Source of the DNA: WTJX01 sp045106295
Lineage (GTDB): Bacteria; Bacteroidota; Bacteroidia; Cytophagales; JAAEPT01
Assembly: GCA_045106295.1 (NCBI GenBank)
Contig: JBGCEI010000041.1
Location: forward strand, 1-6,723
Reading direction: 5' to 3'
Length of the DNA: 6,723 nt
The notes beneath the pieces were generated by a model, which was not told where the DNA came from, searched no databases, and saw only the letters and a list, made by a program, of their open reading frames with translations. Made by a program: the position numbers and the translations under genes. Shown one piece after another: positions 1 to 6,369 of the stretch (position 1 is its first letter; each line of letters begins with the position of its first letter).

Positions 1-1199
1 CTATTGATTTATTAGAAAAAGATGAGCTCAAAAAACTAACAGAAGAATTACGAACTATCTATTCTGAAATAGAAAAAGGGTCTTTCGCCATTGAAGATGG
101 TGTGGAAGATGTCCACTCTCAAGTGGAAATACTTTTAACGGAACGCTTAGGTGATATCGGTAAAAAGATACACAGTGGTCGCTCTAGAAACGACCAAGTT
201 TTAGTAGACTTAAAGTTATACATGCGTTCTCAGATCGAAGGAACTGTTGAACAAATGACTGCATGTTTCTCAAAGTTTATTGAATTAAGTAATACACACA
301 AAGATGTATTACTACCAGGATATACTCATTTGCAAGTAGCTATGCCTTCTTCTTTTGGGTTATGGTTTGGTGCTTATGCGGAGAGTTTACTAGACGATTT
401 AGAGCTTTTATTGGCTGCTTACAAAGTCGTAAATAAAAACCCTTTGGGTAGTGCTGCAGGATATGGTTCTTCATTTCCTTTAGATAGAACATTAACTACG
501 AATTTATTAGGGTTTGGAGCACTAAACTACAATGTAGTGTATGCACAGCTTTCACGAGGAAAAACAGAGAAGACTGTTAGTATGGCGATTGCCTCTATTG
601 CTTCTACCCTCTCTCGTATGGCAATGGATACTTGTTTGTATATGAATCAAAACTTTGGTTTCATGACTTTCCCAGATGAATTAACGACTGGATCTAGCAT
701 TATGCCTCATAAAAAGAACCCAGATGTTTTTGAGTTGGTGAGAGGTAAATGTAATGCATTGCAAGCTTTACCAAATCAAATTGCGATGATGACTACGAAT
801 TTACCTTCCGGTTACCACAGAGAAATGCAGTTGATTAAAGAACAATTTTTCCCTGCTTTTCAAACGATTAACGATTGTTTGGAAATGATGGCGTTTATGT
901 TTGATAACGCTACCGTAAAAAAAGAAATTGTAGAGGATTCAAAATACGATTACTTATTTAGTGTGGAAGAAGTAAATAGACATGTATTAAATGGTACTCC
1001 ATTTAGAGATGCTTACAAATTAGTGGGAGATTCTATCAACCAAGATAATTTCTCTCCTGTAAAGGAAGTAAACCACACACATGAAGGTAGTATTGGTAAT
1101 TTATGTAATGATAAGTTAACTGCTTCTTTCAAAGCTCTGGAAGATCAGTTTAATTTCCCTGCTGTTCATTCAAAAGTAAATGCTTTATTAGGAAAGTAA
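1..1199 (+). CDS. argH: Argininosuccinate lyase (5'-truncated by window edge)
   Basis: The enzyme splits argininosuccinate into arginine and fumarate, the last step of arginine synthesis, in the cytoplasm. The reading frame is open from base 3, well before the first possible start (GTG at 102), and residues upstream of 102 look like normal ArgH sequence. The gene therefore enters from outside the window; about 398 residues are present and roughly 40-50 N-terminal residues are missing. Visible hallmarks are EDVH then HSGRSRNDQV (nt 171-200), GYTHLQ (nt 318-335), NPLGSAAGYGSSFPLDR (about nt 432-482), and the fumarate-lyase superfamily signature GSSIMPHKKNP (nt 690-722), which holds the mobile loop with the catalytic serine. 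A GTPFRDAYKLVG stretch follows near the C-terminus. All expected motifs are intact, with no frameshift. It ends in TAA three bases before menE, which suggests co-transcription. The family call is very secure. Confidence 0.97.
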   Translation, partial: IDLLEKDELKKLTEELRTIYSEIEKGSFAIEDGVEDVHSQVEILLTERLGDIGKKIHSGRSRNDQVLVDLKLYMRSQIEGTVEQMTACFSKFIELSNTHKDVLLPGYTHLQVAMPSSFGLWFGAYAESLLDDLELLLAAYKVVNKNPLGSAAGYGSSFPLDRTLTTNLLGFGALNYNVVYAQLSRGKTEKTVSMAIASIASTLSRMAMDTCLYMNQNFGFMTFPDELTTGSSIMPHKKNPDVFELVRGKCNALQALPNQIAMMTTNLPSGYHREMQLIKEQFFPAFQTINDCLEMMAFMFDNATVKKEIVEDSKYDYLFSVEEVNRHVLNGTPFRDAYKLVGDSINQDNFSPVKEVNHTHEGSIGNLCNDKLTASFKALEDQFNFPAVHSKVNALLGK

Positions 1200-1202
1200 G
1201 AA

Positions 1203-2246
1203 ATGATTCACTTTTCTTATCCTTTTGATTTTTCTGATTTCTCTTCTGATGAAGCAGAACGTATTATTGAATTAATCACTGACTGGAAGAATGATGTAAG
1301 CGAATTCACTTTTCAGTCGTCTGGTTCTACGGGAAAACCTAAAAAATTAGCGTTTACAAGAGAGCAACTATTTGCTAGTATTCTGAAAACAAAACAGTTT
1401 TTTGGCTTAGAAAAAAGCGATAATGCATTGATTTGTCTCCCAATAGATTACATAGCTGGAAAAATGATGTGGCTTCGTTCGCAAGAAATAGGAATGAATG
1501 TAACGTATCTCACTCCTTCTTCTAATCCGTTAGAGAATACTGATCTAAAAAACCCGATAGATTTTGCTGCTTTTGTTCCTTTGCAGCTGCAACTAATCAT
1601 TGAAAAAAGTCCTGAAAAGCTTACTCTTTTAAATAACGCTAAAGCGATATTAGTTGGTGGTGGACAAATTAGTAATCATCAGAATGAATTATTCCAACAA
1701 ATAAAAGCGCCTATTTTCCATACCTATGGAATGACTGAAACGGTGTCTCACATTGCGGTAAAAAGAATTAATGGTAACGATCAATCCAGCTCATATCAAA
1801 CCTTACCTTTGGTAGAAATTGATAGCACTGGAAATGATTGCCTACGCATTTGTGCTGATGTTACAAACAACGAATGGATAACGACTACTGACCGAGTAGA
1901 ACTGCTCTCTCCTACTTCTTTTAATTGGCTAGGGCGAATGGACCATGTAATCAACAGCGGTGGAGTTAAAATTCAATTGGAAGAAGTGGAGCAAAAACTT
2001 CAAAACTTATTCGATGAAGCTTCTATCACCAATCGTTTTTTCCTTTTTGGGAAGGATAATATTATGTTAGGACAAAAACTGTGTTTGGTGATAGAAGGTA
2101 AAGTTAATCACCCTACGCTTAAAGAAATATTAGAATCATTTGAGAAATTTGAAAAGCCAAAAGCTGCTTTCTCTGTTCCCTTGTTTATAGAAACTGCCTC
2201 TGCGAAGATTAACCGTAAGGAAACAATAAAGGAGTATTCGTTGTAA
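1203..2246 (+). CDS. menE: o-Succinylbenzoate-CoA ligase, short Bacteroidota type
   Basis: This AMP-forming acyl-CoA synthetase is predicted to activate o-succinylbenzoate with ATP and CoA in menaquinone (vitamin K2) synthesis. Motifs in order: the phosphate loop SSGSTGKPK (residues 39-47), VGGGQIS (151-157), the adenine/acid-binding YGMTE (175-179), the TTD aspartate (D230) that binds the ribose, GRMDHVINSGGVKI (244-257) at the hinge between domains, and the C-terminal catalytic lysine in SAKINR (K335). At 347 aa it is much shorter than typical acyl-CoA synthetases (about 450-550 aa), with a reduced N-terminal region before the P-loop. That matches the compact MenE seen in Bacteroidota, so I do not read it as a truncation. 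The ATG start lies three bases after the argH stop (TAA-GAA-ATG), and the purine-rich GGAAAG in the end of argH may serve as a ribosome site. Another small AMP-ligase function is possible, but MenE fits best. Confidence 0.88.
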   Translation: MIHFSYPFDFSDFSSDEAERIIELITDWKNDVSEFTFQSSGSTGKPKKLAFTREQLFASILKTKQFFGLEKSDNALICLPIDYIAGKMMWLRSQEIGMNVTYLTPSSNPLENTDLKNPIDFAAFVPLQLQLIIEKSPEKLTLLNNAKAILVGGGQISNHQNELFQQIKAPIFHTYGMTETVSHIAVKRINGNDQSSSYQTLPLVEIDSTGNDCLRICADVTNNEWITTTDRVELLSPTSFNWLGRMDHVINSGGVKIQLEEVEQKLQNLFDEASITNRFFLFGKDNIMLGQKLCLVIEGKVNHPTLKEILESFEKFEKPKAAFSVPLFIETASAKINRKETIKEYSL

Positions 2247-2266
2247 CGGTATATATATTTAATCAG
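2247..2266. other. 20-bp convergent gap between menE and phyH-like gene
   Basis: The stop codons of menE (plus strand, TAA) and the PhyH-like gene (minus strand, TAG) are separated by only 20 bases containing an AT-alternating run (tatatatat). I see no GC-rich hairpin with a T-tract in either direction. Termination of the two converging transcripts therefore probably occurs inside the opposing gene or by another mechanism. Confidence 0.6.
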
Positions 2267-2977
2267 CTACATCTTTTCCAACCAAGCCAACGGTTCCATC
2301 AAGTTATGTTTATTAAACTCTAAATGTATTACTCTCCTTTTCTTTCCATTTACCGTTCTATTCGACGCATGTAAAGTCAAAGGTTTCATCAACATTACTC
2401 CTCCTTTTTCCACTTCACAAACAAACTCATTTTCTATATCCCAATCTTTTGAATCAGTTCGGGTTATCCCATTTAAATGAGATTTAGGGATTACTTTTAA
2501 CGCTCCATTATTCTTGTCTGTTTCATCTAAATGAATACGTACTGTTATTGTATCTTCTAATATATGAATTGGTGGTTGAACTCCATATTGCCCCTTTTTA
2601 AAAGTCCAATTAGAGTAATCTTTCAAGTCCACCTTTTGATCAACAGAAATACTTAGGTCTTGATGATAAGCAACAAACCAATTCGATTCACTCGGTTTAT
2701 CAAAATAAATTGCTTTTGTTAAGAAGTAATCAGATTCAGAAAAATCAGAAAGCAGTTTAGTAAGTCTTTTGTTAAACAGTAACCCTTTCAATTCAGGAAT
2801 ACTCTTGATTAATTGCCTAATCGCAAACAAATCGGTTGTCTTCATAAATGACTTCCCATCATCTTCAGCACTTTCTATACAAGTCAAAATTTGACTTATC
2901 TCATGGTCAGAATAAACATCAGCTAAAACGGAATATCCATTTTCTTGAAGCTCTATTTTATTTTTTATAAAATCCAC
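2267..2977 (-). CDS. Phytanoyl-CoA dioxygenase (PhyH) family oxygenase
   Basis: This is a predicted non-haem Fe(II)/2-oxoglutarate-dependent oxygenase of the PhyH family with unknown substrate. The 236-aa protein has the iron-binding HxD motif as YHQD (H105, D107) and the distal iron histidine in LTLHASNRT (H203). R214 lies 11 residues further on, the usual position for the arginine that grips 2-oxoglutarate. Between them are VQPP (133-136), TVRIHLDETDKNNGALKVIP (144-163) and SHLNG, the beta-barrel core typical of bacterial PhyH proteins. The catalytic set is complete, so an active enzyme is expected. There is no signal peptide or membrane segment. The start is GTG: an in-frame TGA lies two codons upstream and the next in-frame ATG is at residue 45, which would remove the fold's N-terminus. 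It sits 15 bases downstream of the decarboxylase gene on the same strand, so the two are probably one operon. Confidence 0.85.
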   Translation of the reverse strand: MDFIKNKIELQENGYSVLADVYSDHEISQILTCIESAEDDGKSFMKTTDLFAIRQLIKSIPELKGLLFNKRLTKLLSDFSESDYFLTKAIYFDKPSESNWFVAYHQDLSISVDQKVDLKDYSNWTFKKGQYGVQPPIHILEDTITVRIHLDETDKNNGALKVIPKSHLNGITRTDSKDWDIENEFVCEVEKGGVMLMKPLTLHASNRTVNGKKRRVIHLEFNKHNLMEPLAWLEKM

Positions 2978-2992
2978 TTTTCAACTCACAAA

Positions 2993-4384
2993 TCAATACC
3001 CCAACACATTCAACATAGACTCTTGTGTTTGTTCTTCTCTGAAGAGCTCGTAAGTAAACGTTCCGTGGTCTTTTTTATCGATGAGAACATGCTTGAGAGA
3101 TGGAATCAAACAATGTTGCAAACCTCCTACTCCACCTAATGCATCTTGATAAGCTCCCGTATGAAAAAACCCGATGTAGAGCGGTTCTTTTTCAGGATCA
3201 ATATCTGGTAAATGAATGTTAGCATCGTGTGATTCGGAATTGTAATAATCCATACTGTCACATGTTAAGCCACCTAAATTCACTTTTTTACTTCCTTTGT
3301 CCCAATGATTGATCGCTAATAAGATAAAACGCTGATTTAGCCCCCACGTATCTGGAAGGTGAGTAATAAAAGAGCCGTCTATCATGTACCATTGCTCATT
3401 ATCGTTTTGAATTTTCTTATCTAAAACAGAATAGATAATACCTCCACTCTCCCCTACTGTGTACGAACCAAACTCCGTAAATATATCTGGAGTAGGCACA
3501 TTTTGTTCGTCACAAATAGATTTGATGGTACTCACTATTTCGTCTATCATGTATTGATAATCAAAATCGAAAAGCAAGGATGTTTTAATTGGCAAACCTC
3601 CGCCGATATCAATACTATCCAGAGAAGGGCAAATTTTCTTTAACTCACAGTATTTCTGTATGCACTTATGTAGCTCATTCCAATAATAGGGGGTATCTCT
3701 CATCCCTGTATTAATAAAGAAATGAAGCATTTTCAGTTTTACGTTAGCCAGTGGTTTAATAGACTGCTTGTAAAAATCTGTAATGGCGGTATAGCGTATT
3801 CCTAAACGAGAGGTGTAGAATTCAAAATTTGGTTCTTCATCTGCCGCTACCCGAATACCTACCTGAAAATCACGATTTACTTGGCCAACCAATTGATCCA
3901 GTTCTTTGGTGTGGTCTAAAACAGGGATGCAATTCGTAAATCCTTCGTTAATTGTTTCTGCTACTTTTTGGATATACAAAGGACGTTTGAATCCGTTACA
4001 GAGAATGTATGTTTCTTTGTTGATTTTCCCTTTTTCGAACAAACTCTTTACAATGGACATATCGAAAGTAGAGGATGTTTCGATGTGAGCACCACATTTT
4101 ATAGTTTCATTGAGCACAAATTCATAGTGAGATGATTTGGTGCAGTAACTGTAAATGTGCTTACCTTGGTAATTGTGTTTCTCTATGGCTTTTTTAAATA
4201 ATGAATTCCCATGCTCTATTTTTTCTCTAATAGAAGGTAAATAGGTGAATTTGAAGGGTGCCCCAAATTTATCGATTACTTCGTTCAGAGGTATTCCGTT
4301 AAATGATAAGGTATCATTTGCTACCGAAAATTCTTTGGTAGGAAAATCAAAATTCTGACGAATCAGTTCAGAATAATTTTGCAT
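2993..4384 (-). CDS. speA: Arginine decarboxylase family PLP enzyme, compact Bacteroidota type
   Basis: This is a fold-type III (alanine-racemase-like barrel) PLP decarboxylase, predicted to convert arginine to agmatine for polyamine synthesis. In the 463 residues: YSYCTKSSH carries the likely PLP Schiff-base lysine (K83), HIETSSTFD (100-108) follows, then LHFFINTG with H221, IGGG (260-263) as phosphate-binding loop, EFGSYTVGESGG (304-315) where related decarboxylases have EPGR, TCDSMD with the second-subunit catalytic cysteine (C375), and GAYQDA with Y412 near PLP. It is far shorter than the roughly 630-aa biosynthetic SpeA of enterobacteria and resembles the compact proteins annotated as arginine decarboxylase in flavobacteria. 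Diaminopimelate, ornithine or carboxynorspermidine specificity cannot be excluded from motifs alone. The ATG start is the first after an in-frame TAA three codons upstream. It is divergent from argS and leads into the PhyH-like gene. Confidence 0.82.
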   Translation of the reverse strand: MQNYSELIRQNFDFPTKEFSVANDTLSFNGIPLNEVIDKFGAPFKFTYLPSIREKIEHGNSLFKKAIEKHNYQGKHIYSYCTKSSHYEFVLNETIKCGAHIETSSTFDMSIVKSLFEKGKINKETYILCNGFKRPLYIQKVAETINEGFTNCIPVLDHTKELDQLVGQVNRDFQVGIRVAADEEPNFEFYTSRLGIRYTAITDFYKQSIKPLANVKLKMLHFFINTGMRDTPYYWNELHKCIQKYCELKKICPSLDSIDIGGGLPIKTSLLFDFDYQYMIDEIVSTIKSICDEQNVPTPDIFTEFGSYTVGESGGIIYSVLDKKIQNDNEQWYMIDGSFITHLPDTWGLNQRFILLAINHWDKGSKKVNLGGLTCDSMDYYNSESHDANIHLPDIDPEKEPLYIGFFHTGAYQDALGGVGGLQHCLIPSLKHVLIDKKDHGTFTYELFREEQTQESMLNVLGY

Positions 4385-4390
4385 GATGCA
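4380..4390. repeat. Short inverted repeat TGCAT-N-ATGCA over the speA start
   Basis: TGCATGATGCA is a perfect 5-bp inverted repeat around one central base and contains the speA ATG (4384-4382 on the minus strand). It could be a small operator half-pair or a chance palindrome. The arms are too short for a stable RNA hairpin with a one-base loop. Confidence 0.3.
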
Positions 4391-4407
4391 TTAAGGTAAA
4401 ATCCGAC

Positions 4408-4438
4408 GTGCAATAATGATCTATTTTTATCATCTTTG
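4408..4438 (+). promoter_or_regulatory. Candidate argS promoter (Bacteroidota -33/-7 type)
   Basis: CATCTTTG at 4431-4438 matches the Bacteroidota -7 consensus TAnnTTTG at all but the first base. A GTG at 4408-4410, a one-base variant of the -33 TTG, lies 20 bases upstream. Transcription would begin around 4443-4446, giving an argS leader of about 35 bases. This is inferred from consensus alone; the box is good but the -33 element is weak. Confidence 0.45.
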
Positions 4439-4441
4439 CAA
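4411..4441 (-). promoter_or_regulatory. Weak candidate promoter for speA-phyH
   Basis: On the minus strand a TTG (4441-4439) stands 20 bases from CATTATTG (4418-4411), which keeps four of the six fixed positions of TAnnTTTG. The spacing is right but the -7 box is poor. It occupies almost exactly the same bases as the candidate argS promoter, so if both are real they could not easily be bound by polymerase at once. Confidence 0.22.
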
Positions 4442-4478
4442 GAAATTTAGTTAACCGAACTATTAATTTACTACCTAG

Positions 4479-6266
4479 ATGACGCTAATCGAAGACAAAC
4501 TCTCCAATGCCTTACAAAAAGGGCTTTCTTCCATTTTTTCTACTGAAGTTGAGTCTTCTAGGATTTCTTTCCAATCTACTAAAAAAGAATTTGCTGGATC
4601 GTACACTTTTGTGACCTTCCCTTTTGCAAAACAATTGAAACAAGCGCCACCAAAAATAGCTGAACAACTAGGGGAATACCTTCAACAAGAAGTAGATGAG
4701 GTAGCTGGGTTCAATGTAGTACAAGGTTTTTTAAATATTGAATTATCAGCTAGCTACTGGATAGAACAATTTAATAGTATTCTTAAAAAAGATTCTTTCG
4801 ACGGAGAGAAAAAGCCTTTGAAGGTAATGGTAGAGTTTTCTTCTCCAAACACCAATAAGCCTCTTCACTTAGGCCACTTGCGTAATAATTTTTTAGGTGC
4901 TTCTTTGTCTAATATTCTTTCTGCTTATGGATATGAAGTAACCAAAGCAAACTTGGTAAACGACAGAGGAATTCACATCTGTAAATCCATGGTAGCCTAC
5001 CAACATTTTGGAAACGGGACTACTCCTACTTCTACGGATACAAAAGGGGATCACTTTGTAGGTCAATATTATGTAAAGTTTGACCAAGAATACAAAAAAG
5101 AAATGAAGCAGTTAGTTGCTGATGGAAAAACTCAAGAAGAAGCTGAAAAACAGGCTCCTTTATTAGTGGAAGCACAACAGATGCTCAAAAAATGGGAATC
5201 TGGAGACACCGAAATAACTACTTTGTGGAAACAGATGAATGCTTGGGTTTACGAAGGTTTTGATGCTACTTACAAACAAACGGGAATCACGTTTGATAAA
5301 TATTATTATGAGTCTAACACCTATTTATTGGGTAAAGACTTGGTGAAAGAAGGTTTAGAAAACGGTGCTTTTTACCAAAAAGAAGATCATTCGGTTTGGG
5401 CAGATTTGAGTAGTGATGGCTTGGATGAGAAAATTGTGCAGCGTGGTGACGGAACTTCTGTTTACATGACTCAGGATATGGGAACGGCTGATTTGAAATA
5501 CCAAGATTTTGGAGTGGACAAGTCCATTTATGTAGTGGGTGATGAACAAGATTACCATTTCAAGGTATTGCAATTGATTCTAAAGAAACTGAACAAGCCG
5601 TATGCTGATGGTATTTACCATATGTCGTACGGAATGGTGGATTTACCTAGCGGTAAAATGAAGTCTCGTGAAGGAACAGTAGTAGATGCGGATGATTTGG
5701 TAAATCAAATGATCAACACAGCCAAACAACGTACACAGGAATTAGGAAAGATAGATACGCTATCAGAAACAGAGGCGGAGGAACTGTACACTACACTGGC
5801 TTTGGGAGCGCTAAAGTATTTTTTACTAAAGGTAGAACCTCGCAAGCGTATGCTTTTCAACCCAGAGGAGTCTATTGACTTTCAAGGAAACACGGGACCA
5901 TTTATTCAGTATACCTATGCTCGTATTTCAGCAATTGTACGAAAGGCAGAGCAAATCAATATTCCAGTTAACGGATCGGTTTCGTTGTCGACACCTGCTC
6001 ATGAATTGGAATTAGAATTAATAGAAAAGATAAGTCAATACAGTAAAAAATTAGAAGAGGCAGCGTTAAACTATTCTCCTTCTGTAATTGCTAACTATGT
6101 CTATGAATTGGCTAAAACATACAATCGATTTTACTCTGAAGTCCCTGTATTTACAGAAGACAACCAAGAAATTGTAGCACTAAGAGTAACACTTTCGAAA
6201 CAGGTAAGTGAATTGATTGCTTGCTGCATGAACTTACTGGGAGTTATAGTTCCTGAAAGAATGTAA
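4479..6266 (+). CDS. argS: Arginyl-tRNA synthetase
   Basis: This class I aminoacyl-tRNA synthetase joins arginine to tRNA-Arg using ATP, in the cytoplasm. The complete 595-aa protein shows the family layout. An N-terminal additional domain (about 1-110) includes FVTFPFA and GFLNIELS. The catalytic Rossmann domain has FSSPNTNKPLHLGHLRNN, with the HIGH motif as HLGH (130-133), and the KMSKS-like loop as KMKSREGT (393-400). The C-terminal alpha-helical DALR anticodon-binding domain contains NTGPFIQYTYARI (471-483) and ends in VPERM, a typical ArgS terminus. YVVGDEQDYHF (351-361) is also a family motif. The length is normal and no key residue is missing. A lysine/glutamate-rich helical segment (about 204-243) is a linker also expected in relatives. 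The ATG start follows directly after an in-frame TAG, so no longer N-terminus is possible. It is divergent from speA and appears to be monocistronic, with a candidate terminator 68 bases downstream. Confidence 0.97.
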   Translation: MTLIEDKLSNALQKGLSSIFSTEVESSRISFQSTKKEFAGSYTFVTFPFAKQLKQAPPKIAEQLGEYLQQEVDEVAGFNVVQGFLNIELSASYWIEQFNSILKKDSFDGEKKPLKVMVEFSSPNTNKPLHLGHLRNNFLGASLSNILSAYGYEVTKANLVNDRGIHICKSMVAYQHFGNGTTPTSTDTKGDHFVGQYYVKFDQEYKKEMKQLVADGKTQEEAEKQAPLLVEAQQMLKKWESGDTEITTLWKQMNAWVYEGFDATYKQTGITFDKYYYESNTYLLGKDLVKEGLENGAFYQKEDHSVWADLSSDGLDEKIVQRGDGTSVYMTQDMGTADLKYQDFGVDKSIYVVGDEQDYHFKVLQLILKKLNKPYADGIYHMSYGMVDLPSGKMKSREGTVVDADDLVNQMINTAKQRTQELGKIDTLSETEAEELYTTLALGALKYFLLKVEPRKRMLFNPEESIDFQGNTGPFIQYTYARISAIVRKAEQINIPVNGSVSLSTPAHELELELIEKISQYSKKLEEAALNYSPSVIANYVYELAKTYNRFYSEVPVFTEDNQEIVALRVTLSKQVSELIACCMNLLGVIVPERM

Positions 6267-6333
6267 CTAATCACTGCCTTTCATTTATAAAAACCTCATA
6301 AGTTTATTTTACTTTTAAAAAAAGAAAGGGAAT

Positions 6334-6369
6334 AAAGGAAAAACCTACGAGGTATCCTTTTATTATTGA
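6334..6369. terminator. Candidate bidirectional terminator after argS
   Basis: AAAGGA (6334-6339) pairs with TCCTTT (6355-6360), and inside it ACCT (6343-6346) pairs with AGGT (6350-6353) around a three-base ACG loop; a small 3x1 internal loop separates the two stems. On the plus strand the hairpin runs into TTATTATT. On the minus strand it is followed by a pyrimidine run (ATTCCCTTTCTTTTTTT, complement of 6317-6333). It lies between convergent genes, where a shared terminator is expected. The stem is imperfect and only moderately GC-rich. Confidence 0.45.

Larger units (their letters stand above)
4385..4478. promoter_or_regulatory. Divergent speA-argS intergenic region
   Basis: This 94-base AT-rich region separates the two divergent start codons and must hold the promoters of both argS (plus) and the speA-phyH pair (minus), unless transcription starts inside a gene. 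The two candidate promoters listed separately overlap in its centre. No strong Shine-Dalgarno sequence precedes either start, which is normal in Bacteroidota. An in-frame TAG directly before the argS ATG and an in-frame TAA three codons before the speA ATG fix both starts. Confidence 0.7.

Noticed and set aside
102..104. GTG as the argH start
   Set aside because: The frame stays open to base 3 and encodes plausible ArgH residues upstream, so the gene begins outside the window.
1203..2246. menE as a truncated pseudogene because it is only 347 aa
   Set aside because: All AMP-ligase motifs from the P-loop to the C-terminal catalytic lysine are present, and short MenE is the norm in Bacteroidota.
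2945..3139. Open frame of 64 codons on the plus strand over the speA-phyH junction
   Set aside because: It is antisense to two well-supported genes, has no recognisable motif or ribosome site, and its composition is explained by the opposite strand.
3906..4088. Open frame of 60 codons on the plus strand inside speA
   Set aside because: It lies entirely antisense to conserved decarboxylase sequence and resembles no family.
5088..5207. Lysine/glutamate-rich stretch in ArgS (residues about 204-243) as a foreign insertion
   Set aside because: It is in frame, matches the helical linker expected in ArgS of this length, and the protein is of normal size.
4893..5573. Two minus-strand open frames (4893-5087 and 5355-5573) inside argS
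   Set aside because: Both are antisense shadows of conserved ArgS catalytic-domain sequence, with no independent support.
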